Assembly: GCF_000340215.1 (NCBI RefSeq)
Contig: NW_006921532.1
Location: forward strand, 5,188,001 to 5,252,000
From: Pseudocercospora fijiensis CIRAD86
Taxonomy: Eukaryota > Ascomycota > Dothideomycetes > Mycosphaerellales > Mycosphaerellaceae
DNA length: 64,000 nt
Reading direction: 5' to 3'
Shown: positions 47,621 to 61,003 of the stretch, piece after piece
Position numbering within the stretch: the stretch's first letter is position 1
How the letters are laid out: the number at the start of each line of letters is the position of its first letter
Notes under the pieces: generated by a model
The model's database searches: none
What the model was told of the DNA's origin: nothing
Seen by the model: only the letters and a program-made list of their open reading frames with translations
Position numbers and translations under genes: made by a program

Positions 47621-48964
47621 TATAAGAAGGGTTATATTAGCAGGTAGATAGGGTAGTCGTGAATTAGTATAGTATTCGATAGAGATCTAAGAGGAGAGGG
47701 AGGAGGGTAGGCAAGTTAGCCTAACGCTAAGCGCTAAGCCCTACCTAAGGTACTAAGACCCTAGCTTTACTCGAGCCTAGTTATATGCTAATTACGTATA
47801 ACCTCTTTAGTCCTAATATACGCTTCCCTTCTAAAGGCCGCGCCCTCGTAGCCGGTCTTTATTCTAACCTCTATCGCTACTAACTTAGCAGGTCTAATAA
47901 GCTACTCGATCCGCGCTAAATTGAATACGCAACTACCGATTATATAACTATATTAAACCTTACCTTTAATACAACACAATGTCTAACTCTAACTGCGCTA
48001 TCCTTGTATATAATAAAGTAATATATAACTACGAGAATTAAGGGCCTTCGACTAATTACAATACAAGCGCGTCTTCCCTACTATAATAGATAGACGTACG
48101 AGGTATTATAGCCCTGCCTCCGTTCTAAGTAATGTCGTTCCGAGTTCTCTGCGTCTACTCTAAAAGACCTAGAAATGTCTGCTTCCGAGGGTTGTTCTTA
48201 TTATTACGAGGGCTATTATTTACTATCGTAATTTTACTAGCCCTAATTAGTTAGGTTTAGCAGCCTTTAAGTGTTAACTAATTATATCTTTTCAAAAAAC
48301 TCAGTTCTTCGAGTTTCTATAGGTAAGGGCTATTATAAGTGTAATAGTTAAGGTTCGCCTTACTTAAAGGGTCGGAAAGATCGAGGAGTAACCTATTGTC
48401 CGTAAGATCGACCCCGGCTAGCTTAGCTTTATAGTTTTTGCCCTTAGTTAGTCTATTAGTCGCTTAATCTTTTAGGCGGCTTAAAGTTTTAATTAAAGTT
48501 TTAATTAAAGGTGCCTTAGGCTCGTAGTATAGGTAAGATTGTCTTCGCAAGTATAGTAGCAATAGTAGGTAATGTTAATAATAGCGGCGCTAGTCGTCTT
48601 AGCGCTAACTCTACCTTCTTCTAATTTCCTTCTTTAACTAATAACAACTCGGCAACACCGTTACTAATATAGCTGTGTCCTTCCTTTCTTAAATAGTAAT
48701 ATACTCCGTAACACTATTACTAATATAGCCGCGCCGGCCGCGCCATTACAAGCGCGACGCTGTTCTCGCCGATCGCCTAGGCCTCGACAGAATAAAGGAA
48801 CAAGAGGAGGATCTAAATACTAGGGGAAGGGTCTTATAGGGCGTATTAGTAAAGAGGTAGAAGCCTTAAAAGAGCAGTAACCGATTAGCGCGTCGTAGCG
48901 CACTAGCGTAGTCTTATTGTCCTTTGCTAACAATTGCTTGTAGCTAATTAGTTAGCTAATAGCA
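47621..48964 (-). repeat. Element A 3' LTR (about 1.34 kb)
   Basis: Shares TATAAGAAGGGTTATATTAG-like starts and TAATAGCA ends with 59,451-61,003. Its start cuts the RT frame of element C at TACGG. CCCCGGGG directly inside marks the probable polypurine region. Confidence 0.78.
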
Positions 48965-48989
48965 CCCCGGGGGTAGCATTAATCCTAGG

Positions 48990-50677
48990 CTTAGTAGTAA
49001 CATTATAGGCATTATAAGCTCTTAGCCTTCTTCGTGTTCTTTACGCTAGTCTAATACTTATCTAACAACTTAGTTATATCCTTAAACGAGTCTTTAGCCT
49101 CCTATAAGTCCTATTTAGGTAAATAGCCTTGCTATCTTAATAGGTACTCCTTCTTGCCCTACCTAGTCCGATGCTTTAGGATACGTTCTATAGACTATAG
49201 CTCTTTACTATTAGCTAAGACTTCTTCTAACTTAGTAGGCGCTTTATCGCCTTCGCGCTAGTAGTATAGTTTAAGGAGGGAGATATAGAAGGTGTTATAG
49301 ATAGTGTAATAAGGTAGAAGCTATAACTAGTAGGCCTAGCTATTGCCCTTCGGTTCTCGGATGCGAAATAGGCTAATGTATCTTAGTGCGAGCTTAGGCC
49401 TTGTTTTACTATTAGGCGATAGGTGTTTGCGGATGCGGAGGTTCTTAGTACTAAGCATAACTATATCGCCTTATTTAAAGGTTATTAGTGCGTAACGCTT
49501 ATCGTAGTAGGCCTTTTAGTATTCTTAAGCCTTTGTCAATTTCTTAGCTATCTTAGTATAGATTTCTCGCATCTTCTAGATACGTTCTATTGCCGCTAGT
49601 GTCTCTAGTACTTAACGCGCTTCCCTTTCCTTACGCTCGGCCTCGAGCGAGGTAAATAGATCTTATAGCAACGCGGCGTTTTGACCAATTATAGCTATAT
49701 ATAGTAAAACCTTAGTTAATAAGTGTATACTATTATTGTATACGAATTCTGCAGGCTATAGGAGATTGACCTAATCCTTAGGATTCTCGTTAATATAACT
49801 ACGCAGGTACTGCTATAGGGTAGCATTCTATCTCTCTGTTTAACCGTTAGTCTATAGATAGAAGGCTGTTAATAGCCGATGCTTTAGTCTTAGCTATAGG
49901 CATATTTCGCTCTAATAGTACGATATGAATGTCGAGCCCCTATCGGAGACTATCCCCTTAGGGGTTCCCTAATAGGTATAGAAGATGTTAGTCTATAGCG
50001 CCTCTGCTATATTAATAGCAGTCTAATCCTTACGCGCCGGGATATATCGAGCGCCTTTAGTAAATCGATCTACTATAATAAGGATAGCATTATATACGTC
50101 CTTGCTGCCTCTACGCTTAGTAGGCGGAAGGCCTATAATAAAGTCTATTATAAGCTCTATAAATAGCTTGTAGGGGATTAGTAATAAGGACAACTCGCTA
50201 AAAGGCTAATACTTCGGTGCCTTAATACGTTAGTATATAGCACACATATTTACGTAGTCCTTTATATCCCGCTTACTATTTAGCTAGTAGTATATACGTA
50301 ATAGTAGCTCGTGCGACCTCTCTATACTATAGTAACCGGCAAGCTTACTATCGTAGTATCGCTTAAGAAGTTCTTATCGGATCGAATGTTTAGCGGGGAT
50401 ATAGTATCTGCCCTTAAACTTTAAATAACCTTTGTTATCGATCGACTAGTTACTCTTACTAGATCGAGTCGTTCGCCTACTTACAAGCTTATTAATACGT
50501 TTAGTAGCAAAGGCGTCCCTCTACTAAGTACGTAATAGCTTATCTATAAACGATTAACTATCCCTATTTATAAGGTTATTTAATAGCACCCTCGCTATTA
50601 AACGAGGTACGTATTATATATATCTAATAGCACTAGCAGCCGGATTAACTGCATTAGTGCTTTAATCGCTGTTACTA
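48990..50677 (-). pseudogene. Element A integrase and chromodomain remnant
   Basis: Minus strand. The C-terminal chromodomain near 49,205-49,085 reads SIERILKHRTRxGKKEYLLR then GYLPK, with Trp codons lost. The upstream part is collinear with the integrase core of element B at 62,233-62,048. The frame is cut at 50,678 by the LINE. Confidence 0.78.
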
Positions 50678-51199
50678 TATATAGCGATAATCTATATATA
50701 GGACGTATAGAAATAGCGAAAAAAATGGCAGCGAACAATTAGAGACGAAGGGAAGATAGTTAAGAAGGAAGGGAGGACGAATAGAAAGCACTATATACTA
50801 GGGCAGAGGAGGTACTAAAGGCGGAAGATAGAAGAACCCCTAAGAGGGCATATAGGATAATAATCTTAGAACTCCTTAGAGGACTAAAAGCAATCTACAA
50901 CTAGGCAAGCTACGTAATTACAAAGGTAGCTAATATAGTCGCAGCAAAGATTACGAAGAAACAATAGGAGACAAGCCTAAACTACCGTACCTAGGCAGCA
51001 GTAGCTAGTTAGGAGGCACTAAAACCCCCGAGGACAGTAGTTAGAGTCTATATTACAGACCTATAGGAGCAAAAGGAAATCTAAGAACTTATAGGGAAAG
51101 AGATTGTAGAAAGAATTGCAGTTAAAGAGGTAATTAGGGCTAGGAACGAAGGTAAAGGGGTAATCAAGCTATTTATAGTACAAGAGTAGGACAAAAAGA

Positions 51200-54100
51200 A
51201 GCTAGAAACACAAAAAGAATAGACGACTAAGATAGGGAAAACAGCAAAGGTCTCCTAATAGCAATTTATAATTATAGCCTATAGTATAATAAGACGCTTT
51301 AAGGAAGAATAGGATATTAAGAGCCTATAGAGACAAAACCAAGCTATATGCCTAGGCCTAAAGATTACAAAAGTAGTATAGATCAAAAGGAAAATCGAAG
51401 AGACTAAGAAGCAGTCTTCCCTAATTATCTAGATAGGGAGTACAGAATAAGCTAATATAGTACTAGACTAGGGGTTGTTCTAGGACTTTAAAAGATTAGA
51501 AACAGAGATATATAGAAGCAACTATAGGATAATATAGTGCTTTAAATGTCAATACTATAGATACTTAGCAGCGAAGTGTATAAAGACAACCAATACCTGC
51601 TCCTATTATATAGGGGATTACTAGGTTAAAGAATACAAAGCATACAAGGGAGAAGCAAGATATATATACTACACTAAAAGACACCCCTCTTAGGCGAAGG
51701 AATGCCTAGTAAGAATACAGGCAGTAAGGAAGGCAAAGGAAGCTAGAATCAATATACTAAAAAGATACACAATAAGCTAGGGCAGCTAGGTACAGAAGCA
51801 ACCTAGCTAAGTGCTACAAAAGAGGTCTAGGTAAGATAATAGGTTTACATTTAGGGCCTTACTAGCATAAGAGAGTTACTAGCAACTAGGGAGACTAAGA
51901 TACCTTAATATTGCAGGAAAGGAAGCAGGGTAGACAAAGCTTAGTCAAATGTTAGTCTAAAGTAAGGGAAGACTAAAGGAAAACTTATAGGGAAATGATA
52001 TAGATAAAACTTAATAAACATTACAATATCACTGAACATTATATAGTACAATATTAATAAGAGCAAAGATAAGGTATAGAGGAGCTTCCTTCAAGTACTA
52101 AACCTAAAAGAACATTACATTATTGCAATCTAAGAGCCCTAGCTCAACCTATATATAAAGAGACTAGTAACTATTAAAGACCTAAGATACCACCCAATTA
52201 TCTACAACTAGGGAGCCCTAAGGACATACATCTATATTAGCAAGGAGATAGATATAGAAACCTAGTAGGCTATACTATAGGAGGATAGGGACCTAATATT
52301 AGTTCAAGTAGAGATATCCTAAGGTATACTCTAAGTCTACTATATATACAACCTACTACTAGACTTAAGAAGTAGTACCTAACTGAAAACCCTAGAAAGA
52401 CTACCTAGAGTTATCTAGGGGAACACCTACTAAATCCTACTTAGGGATTTCAACCTCTACTACCCCCTCTAAGGCTTAGACTTTACCCTAGCTTACTACT
52501 TCCTAGCAGGAAGGCTAATTGATATATTAGAGAGGGAAGGAATAGAAATTGTTACCCTAAAGGGACTAACTACTTAGAAGGCAAGAGGAAGCAGTAGTAC
52601 ACTAGACCTATGCTTTGTATTATATTAAATTAGGAACAGGATTACAAGATGCAGGGTTAACTAGGAACTAGAAGAATTATTAGACTACTTCCCGGTGCAG
52701 ATTAAGCTAAATATCTAAGCTAATTAGGAAAGGGAACTAGAGGAGAAGCTTAACTAGAAAGGTACCTAATAGGGTAGGATTAGGGAGGAACTAGAAAGGG
52801 ACCTAAAACTAGAGGAACTCTTAACAAAGCACCTACTAAGGCTAGAAGACATTAATAAGGCAGTAGAAGAACTAACAGGAATCCTAAAACAGGTAGCTAG
52901 AAAGCATACCCTAGCAAAGAAACATTCACTATACTAGCAACTATACTAGACTAGTAAGTATATAAAGAAGGTTAAAGCAGCAAGGAAGGCTAGGAAGCAG
53001 TAGACACAAACCTATACCTAGGAAGCATAGGATAACTACAATAAAGCCTACTAGGAAAAGAAGATCTAGATTAAGAAAGATAAGATACAAGAATAGAGAT
53101 CTATAATAGGAATAATTATAAAGAAACTAGAGGAGATATAGAGGATAGCTAAATAGGCAAGGAGACCTAAACATAATAAGGACATACTACTACAATTCCC
53201 GGACATTATAGACTAATAAGGACAAATGCAGACTATAATAGAAGGGAAAGTAAGAGCCCTAGGCTAATACTTCTTCTATAGAAAAGTATAAGCAGACCTA
53301 TTAGACATAAAGGAGAAAGAATAGGAGACTCTACTACTAGGCACACTAAGAGACACCTAGGTCAAACCCGAAACTATTAAAAGGATCCTAAAGAAAATTC
53401 TAGGTAACAAGGCACTAGGAGAAGACAAGATCTATAATAAACTTCTAAAAGTATATAGGAAGGGGCTAGCCCTAGCACTAGCTAATATCTTTTTATAAAG
53501 CCTAGCACTAGGACACTACCTAAGACTATTTAGGAAGTCCCTAACAGTAGTACTAAGGAAGCCCTAGAAGGAAGACTATATACAGCTTAAGGCCTATAGA
53601 CTAATAGCCCTACTTAATACAATAGGCAAGGTACTAGAAAAAATCGTCGCTAAAAGGCTAACAACCTTTACCGAGGAAAGGAACATCCTTCCTAAAGGCT
53701 AGATAGGAGGAAGAAAGAAGAGGTTAATACTAATAGCTATAGAACTAATTATAGAACAGATCAAGCATATCTAGCACTATAGTTAAAACTAGGTAGCAAC
53801 CCTCCTCTCCCTTAATATCTTAGGAGCCTTTAACAATGTCTCCTATAAAAGGCTCCTATATATACTTAAATAGAAAGATACACTAAACTGGATAGTCCAA
53901 TTCATTTAGTCCTTCCTATAGGAAAGATTAATATAGCTCATTCTAGGCAAATTTAAATCAGACCCAATGCTAACTAAAAAGGGAATCCCTTAAGGATTAA
54001 CACTCTCCCTAATCCTCTTCCTTATCTTTATAGCAGACCTACTCCTACTCCTAGAATCAAAAAATACATTAGCATTAGGGTTTATAGATAATACAAACAT

Positions 54101-55460
54101 CCTAGCCTAGTCTAAGATAATAGAAACTAACTATAAGATCCTAGAAGAGAAGTACTAGGAGTATAAAAAATAGGTAAGGAGGTATAGAGCAAAATTCGCC
54201 CTAGAAAAGTACTAGCTTATCTACTTTAGCAAGGCTAAATCAACCTATAACATAAAGCAATCAATCACTATCTAAGGCTTTGAAACCCAACTATTAGCAG
54301 AGCTTAGGGTACTAGGGATCTAGCTGGATCTAAAACTGAATTAAGGGCTATAAGTAAAGAAGGCAAAGCAGAGGGCAGATGCTAATATACAATCTATTAA
54401 TAGGCTTATAGCCTCTATATAGGGGGCTATATTCGAGAAAGCCAAAGTTATATACAAAGCAATTGTTAAGCTAGCAATACTATATAGAGTACAGATATAG
54501 ACAGCCTAGGAGAAAACACTAAAGAGGATTGAGCAACTAGTTAGTAGGTCCTAAACCTAAAGCCTAAAGAAAATCCTAGGAGTATATAAAACTATACTAA
54601 CAAGGGTAGTGGAAATGGAATTAGGGATCCTATTAGTCAAATAATACTTTAAGGGACTAAGACACTAATATACAGCAAAGACAATAGAATACCTAGTCTA
54701 ACAGACTATCTAAAAGGCACTAGACAAGATCAAAGCCTAGTACATTAGGACTAGGAGGCGGGATAGACTATAAATAACTCCCTAAAAAGTTAAAGACCTA
54801 GAGCAATATAGAGTCTTAATAAGAGAAATGCTAGAGAGAAAGCTTTAGGGACTAAATATAAGGCTAAAGAAAGACAAGCTAAAGGGAGAGAAACAAAGCC
54901 TAGCAGAATCAATTACTAGACACCTATAGGAGCAGGAATAGAACAAGACATAAGCCAGACTAGGAACCCTAAAGGTACTAATTAAATTTGGTCAATACAA
55001 CTACTAGCTCTATAAGGACCTAACTAGGGCCGAGGCAAGCCTAGCTATCCAAATTAGATCTAAACACATTGGACTTAGATCTTACCTATTTAGAAGAAAC
55101 GTCCTAGGAATTGAAAGTAGAGCTTGCTAATATAGCTACCAATCTTAGAACCCTAAGTATATACTGCTAGTCTGCCCTTAATAGTTAGAAGGTAGAAGTA
55201 ATTAGAGACTAAAAGCAATAGAAAGGGAATACGACAAGCTAATCTAGAGCAAAGAAGACCTAAAGAGGATAGTAAAGTAGATTATTAAACAGGGATTTGT
55301 ATAACAATTCGCACTAGCAAGGGAAACTAAGGAGTAGATAAGAAGGAGGGAAGAAGAGGGGGAAAGAAGGGCAGGGCAGCAGGTAAGGTAGTTAGAGGGT
55401 AACAACTATAATACTAGTACACCCTAGAGGAAGGAAAACAAGGAAACGAGGAAGATTAAT
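51200..55460 (+). pseudogene. LINE gag and EN-RT remnants
   Basis: Two former frames: a gag-like protein ending after the zinc knuckle near 51.9 kb, and an EN-RT protein from about 52.0 to 55.4 kb. Stops are nearly all TAG replacing TGG or CAG. Unlike the LTR elements, CpA remains common on this strand while TpG is rare. Exact starts were not resolved. Confidence 0.7.
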
Positions 55461-55570
55461 ACTTATAAATAGGACAGGAGGGAGGTTTTTACCAACTAAG
55501 TTAGTTTCCTACCTAAAACAATTTATAGAAACAGACCTACATAGGCCGGAAGGCACTACAACAGGCAAAT

Positions 55571-55590
55571 AAAATATCTATCTATCTATC
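55571..55590 (+). repeat. LINE 3' tail, TCTA microsatellite
   Basis: About four TATC/TCTA units directly before the right-hand target duplication, marking the 3' end and orientation of the LINE. Confidence 0.8.
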
Positions 55591-55602
55591 TATATAGCGA
55601 TA

Positions 55603-58600
55603 TCGACTAGGGAGTTATTATAACTTCTCCTATCTGTGTCCTTAGCCCTTGCCTTAATACGTACTATTAATATAGTAAGAGTATTAATATGCTTTAAGCC
55701 GTCGCGGAGTCCGGTAAGCCGCTTATCCTACGCGTGCTTATTAATAATACAGGCTATAGCAATCTTATGCTATAGGGTTAGAAACAAAGAATTAATGTGT
55801 TAGGTCTCGCTATCGTAATTAGGTCGCCTCGATAGGCTATTAGTAGGGTTACTTACGCCTAGCCGGTATAATACATTAAAATTAAACCTAGCGAGGTAGA
55901 CGGCCTATCTAGCCTGTCGACCTATAACCCTAGTAACCTTAGTAATACTACGGAGGTTGTTATAGTCTATATAGACCTATATTGTATATTAAGCCCTATC
56001 GAGGTAGTGCCTCTAGTACTTAAAGGCCTCGACAATAGCTAAGAGTTCTTGCTTGTAGGTCTCGTAGCGACGTTCTATATCGATTATCTTCCGTAAAAAG
56101 AAGGCAATCGGGTACTAATAATAGTCCTTGTCCGATTGTTAGGACATAATAGCTAATATAGCAAACTGTAAAGCGTTAGTCTTAATACGGATTAGTTTGC
56201 TTAGTACGAAGTAGTGTAATAAGGGGACTTTAGTAAAGCGCTTGTTTAAACCATTAAAAGCGGCTTGTGCTCTATTAGTCTATTTGAACTCTCTAGATAG
56301 ATTAGCCTTAGTCTTAGTGAGCTTAGTTAATAGCATTACATGCCTCGAATAGCCCTTAATAAACCGGCGGTAGAAGTTAGCAAAACCGAGGAATAATTGA
56401 AGCTCTTTAATAGACGTAGGAATAGGCTATTTAGTAATCGTTTTAATCCGATTAGGGTTAGCCTTAACACCCTCGGTTAATACGAGGAAGCTAAGGAAGG
56501 ACACCTCCTTAGCAGCAAAGGTATATTTAGAAGGCTTGCAATATAGGCTATAGGCCCGTAGGCGGTCGAGTACCTTACGTACGGCGGCCTAATGTTCCGC
56601 AATGTTAGGTAAGTGTATATAGACTAGGATATCGTCTAGATAGACTACGCAGAGGTAGTCTAATAGGCCTAATAGGGCCCGATTAATATAGGACTAGAAC
56701 GTTATAGGGGCATTAGCTAGTCTAAATAGTATAACTAAATACTCGAAATAGCTATAATAGGTATAGAAGGCTGTTTTCTATTCGTCGCCCTTGCGAATGC
56801 GGATACGATAGTATGCATCCTTAATGTCTAATATAGTATAGAAGTGTGCGCTAGAAAGGCGGTCGAGGGTCTTATTAATAAGTAGAAGTAGATAGCGATC
56901 TTTAATAGTAATAGTATTAAGCCTACGATAGTCGATATAGAGGCGTAGGCTACTATCCTTCTTTAGAACAAACAGGATAGGTGTACTAGTAGGGCTGTTA
57001 CTATACCGTATCCGGCTATTAGCTAGGTTTTCTTCTAAGTATTTACGTAATATAGCAAGCTCTCGTTTACTAAGGTTATAGAGGGGCCTAAAAGGGACCT
57101 CTTTGCCCTCTATAATATTAATCTTATAATCCGTCTTTTTAAATATAGGCAATGTCGATGCTAGGTAGTGTTTAAATACCTCGATATAGGTCTCCCTAAT
57201 AGTCTAGGGTATGCGAGCGAGCTAGTTAGAGTCTATGCTATTAGGAGGTACAGGTTTATCGTTATTACTACCGAGTAGGTCGGCAGTCGGATTAGCTAGA
57301 GTTAGGTTGCTAATAAATAGGACCCTAATATCGTTAGGGCACTCGCTAATATCGATATACTTAATGTCCTCTTTCCTAGCGATTCTAAATTGCTACTTCT
57401 AGATGCTTAAGTCTATAACTATAGCGTAGTATTTAAGAACAGGGTTGCTAATAACGATATCGGAGGGAAGGCTGTCTATATCTACTATATAGGCAGTAAA
57501 GTCTAGTAGGCGTTCATTTCCGAGGTCGTCCTTTAGGACTATAGGAATATAGTAGGCCCTATAGGTTAAGTGCCGAGCGTTATTAAACTAAGCAAGGGTT
57601 GGCAGGTTAGTCCTAGGCAATTGTCGAAGATCTAATTGCTTAGCTAGGCGATAGCTAATAAGGGCACTAACTAAATTCCCTAGATCTAGTATAACCTTAG
57701 TCTTATAATTAGTGCTATACGAGTCTAATACGAGACAGCCTAAGGTGCGTATAATAGCTAGTACAATGTCGATAGTCTTACGCCGTATAAGGCTAATAGT
57801 TAGTGCGGCGCTTATTCTTTTTTCGAAGGACCGATAGGGGTAGCATTAGCGGCTAAAAGGTGCTTACGGTACTCGGCGGTAGTACGGTCGATTCGGGCCT
57901 AATCCTTAGGTTTGTCGCATTAGCCTAGTAGATAGCTAGTGCTATTATAGTTAAAGCACTTCAACCCGGTTAGGAGATTGTTGCTATATCTACTCGGATT
58001 GGCGCTAGAATTAGAGGAACGATTAGGGTATATAGAAATAAGCCCCTTCCTTGCCCTCTTCCTCGCTAGAGGTTTCTACCGCGGTATCGGCCCCTGCCTC
58101 TTCTACGTTAGTCGTTACTGTTTCTATTGTTAGCAGTATTGGTTTAGGGAGTACTTCCTTAGTTTCTACCGCGGCTACTACGGTTAGTAGATAGTCGTAT
58201 CTTAGATTCTAACCGTTGCTATAGCTATACTATACGCTCTATAGTTTCGACTTTAACTATGAATTGAATACGTATAAGATTGGCCTGTTTAAACACACGG
58301 CGGCGGTCTAATTTAAGGACTAATTCCTATTTCAATTTAGGGCGTATTTCGGAGATCTAGATAGAATTAGTTTTAGTCGGGAGGTCGTCTTCGAGGGTCT
58401 TTAAATAGGCCTTAAATAAGCGAGCCGATTGATTAGTCTTTTGTTTAGCTCGAAGGTACTAGTCCTAAGCGTGTTGTTGCCTTAGTATAGGGTTTCTAAG
58501 GGTGTCTAGTATAATAGTTTTGTAGGTCTGCTACTAAACAGTAGTCTAGTTATTAAGGGAGTTAAAATAGTTATCCTAGGTGCGTTTTAGGTCGCCGTTA

Positions 58601-59230
58601 ATATACTATATAGCATAGACGACTAGTAAATAGTTATTTAGAAGAGCCCTTAGTACGTTTCGTTAGTTAAGCTTATAGTTACGAATGTAGTCGTTGTATT
58701 GCTTTCGACTAGAGCTATTAAATACAGTATAGTCCTTAAGTTTAGCATCCTTCTTTTAGACTAGGACTAATAGTAAGGAAGGCCCTGCTATCGGCTTAGT
58801 GTTAGTTATTAGGCCCTCCTAAAGGCGGCGAATTTCGAGGAGGTTGTCCTTTAGCTATTGTTTTTAACGTAGAGTAGCGAGCCTATTTTAGGTAGCTTCT
58901 TAAAGTCTCGCTACTAGCTAGGGGCTAAAGGCTAGTTAGCTATATCGACGGTTAACAATATTGCTAAGAATGTCGTTAACAGGCAATTCTAGATTATTAC
59001 CTAGGACTATAGGTTCTTTAGTAGGCCTAGTAGTAGGCTCTTTAGCAGTAGGCTCTCTAGTAGCAGGCTCTTTAGCAGGTACTTTAGTAGGCACTTTAGT
59101 AGGCACTGTGCTACTAGCGTTGTCGTTACTAGCGCTGCTAGCGGTAGCACGGTTGTTGTTTCGTAATAAACCGGCTATTATAAGGGGCGACGCTAATAAT
59201 ATATTATTAGCCCCTAAGATGCGGATATAG
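55603..59230 (-). pseudogene. Element A gag-PR-RT-RNaseH remnant
   Basis: Minus strand. A gag zinc knuckle near 57,960-57,915 reads KCFNYNSTSYLLGxC: Cys and His have become Tyr, as TpG or CpA loss predicts. The protease-like ILDLGN lies near 57,690. The longest open piece, 57,152-56,778, is the RT N-terminus (YKINIIEGKEVPFRPLYNLS, DYRRLNTITIKDRYLLLLI, LDIKDAYYRIRI). RNase H continues to the LINE. A TAG/TTTAG-rich short repeat near 59,020-59,110 lies at the gag end. Confidence 0.82.
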
Positions 59231-59450
59231 CGGAATTAGTAGATATCGGCCTAGTATGCTTAACTTAGTGTAATAGGCCGTATAGAAGGCCTTGCTTAAT
59301 AATTAGTACGGTTGTTTCGATAGAATAGTACGTATAGGTCCTGTTCTTCGGGCGCAATATAGTTAGATTAGTCTTATTCGTAGCTATACCGCTAAAAGCT
59401 TAAAATAAGGACTATCTAGCTACTGCCCTTAAAGGGTAGATCGAATACTA

Positions 59451-61003
59451 TATAAGAAGGGTTATATTAGTAGGTAGATAGGGTAGTAGTAAATTAGTAT
59501 AGTATTCGATAGAGATCTAAGAGGAGAGGAAGGAAGGTAGGCAAGTTAGCCTAACGCTAAGCGCTAAGCCCTGCCTAAGGCACTAAGACCCTAGCTTCAC
59601 TCGAGCCTAGTTACATACTAATTACGTATAACCTCGTTAGTCCTAATAGGGAGGAAGGTAGGCTAGTTAGCCTAACGCTAAGCGCTAAGCCCTACCTAAG
59701 GCATTAAGACCCTAGCTTTACTCGAGCCTAGTTATATACTAATTACGTATAACCTCTTTAGTCCTAATATACGCTTCCCTTCTAAAGGCTACGCCCTCGT
59801 AGCCGATTTATGTTCTAATCTCAACCTCTATCGCTACTAACTTAGCAGGTATAATAAGCTGCTTAGTCCGCGCTAAATTAAACGCTTAACTACCTAATTA
59901 TGTAACCGTATTAAACCTTACCTTTAATATAATGTCTAACTTCTAACTACGCTATTACTACTACTATAGTAACAATAAGGTATTATATAGCTATATAAAT
60001 TGAAGGCTAGTAACTAATTACAATACAAGCGTACCTTCCCTACTACAATAGGTAGGTATACGGGGTATTATAGCACTGCCCCCGTTCTAAGTAAGGTTGT
60101 CCGAGTTCTTTGCGTCTACTCTAAAAGACCTAGAAATGTCTGCTCTAAGGATTTATCCGTTTCCGAGGGATTGTTCTTATTATTACGAGGACTATTATTG
60201 TTCGTAGTTTCGCTAGCCCTAATTAGTTAGGTTTAGTAGCCTTTAATTGTCAATCTCATCTTATCTTTTTAAAAAACATAGTTATCTAGTTTCTATAGGT
60301 AAAGGCTATTATAAGTGCAATAGTTAAGGTTCGCCTCGCTTAAAGGGTCGGAAAGATCGAGGAGTAACCTATTGTCCGCAAGATCGACCCTAGCTAACTT
60401 AGCTCTATAGTTTTTGCCCTTAGTTAGTCTATTAGTCGCTTAATCTTTTAGACGGCTTAAAGTTTTAACTCGGCCTTAAAGTTTTAATTAAACCTTTAAT
60501 ATAGCTATTCTTTTAACTTAATTAGTATAGCGCGCTTCCGGCCTTAGGCCGTAGTATAGGTAAGGTTGTCTTCGCAAGTATAGCGATAATAGCAGGTAAT
60601 GTTAATAATAGCAGCGCTAGTTATCTTAGCGCTAACTTTACCTTCTTCTAATTTCCTTCTTTAACTAACAACAACTTAGCAATACCGTTACTAATATAGC
60701 TATGTCCTTCCTTTCTTAAACAGCAACACACTCCGTAACACTGTTACTAATATAGCCGCGCCGGCCGCGCCGATTGCCTAGGCCTCGAGGCCTCGATAGA
60801 ATAAAGGAATAAGAGAGGGACCTAAGTGCTAGGAGAAGGCCTTATAGGGCGTATTAGTAAAGAGTTAGAGCCCTTAAAAGAGCGTACGATTAGTTAACGC
60901 GCTATAGCGCGTTTGTTAATACTCGGTGCGCGTTTACTATAGTAGTATAGTCTTATTGTCCTTTACTAACAATTGCTTGCCTCTAATTAGTTAGCTAATA
61001 GCA
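59451..61003 (-). repeat. LTR shared by elements A and B (about 1.55 kb)
   Basis: To its left is the primer-binding and gag side of A, and to its right the polypurine and integrase side of B. One LTR therefore serves as 5' LTR of A and 3' LTR of B. It is about 200 bp longer than the left copy, partly through an internal tandem duplication of about 116 bp (about 59,530-59,645 and 59,646-59,768). Confidence 0.75.

Larger units (their letters stand above)
50690..55590 (+). mobile_element. Tad-like LINE (non-LTR retrotransposon), 4.9 kb
   Basis: A 4,901-bp element between identical 12-bp target duplications TATATAGCGATA (50,678-50,689 and 55,591-55,602), inserted in element A. The uninterrupted relative B confirms the empty site around 62,715-62,740. 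The plus strand carries the expected order. A gag zinc knuckle (CFKCQYY and LAAKC) lies near 51,540, an endonuclease near 52,130-52,680 (DFNLYYPLQG, then SSTLDLCF), and a reverse transcriptase near 53,600-54,120 (EKIVAKRL, GIPQG, GFIDNTNIL in the active-site position). A terminal Cys-rich segment sits near 55,120. The 3' tail is TCTA repeats, as in several fungal Tad-clade LINEs. Frames are broken by TAG where CAG or TGG fits. Confidence 0.87.
47621..61003 (-). mobile_element. Element A: Ty3-type chromovirus split by a LINE
   Basis: Read on the minus strand from the 5' LTR at 59,451-61,003 to the 3' LTR at 47,621-48,964. Internal order is gag with zinc knuckle (about 59.2-57.9 kb), protease (57.7-57.3), RT (57.2-56.4), RNase H (56.3-55.6), LINE insertion (50,690-55,590), and integrase with chromodomain (50.6-49.05). 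Without the LINE and its target duplication the element would be about 8.5 kb. A probable primer-binding site (TAGTATTCGATC, from TGG...) follows the 5' LTR. It lies inside the RT of element C. Its right LTR is directly followed by the 3' internal end of element B rather than by C, so its own target duplication cannot be checked. Confidence 0.82.
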
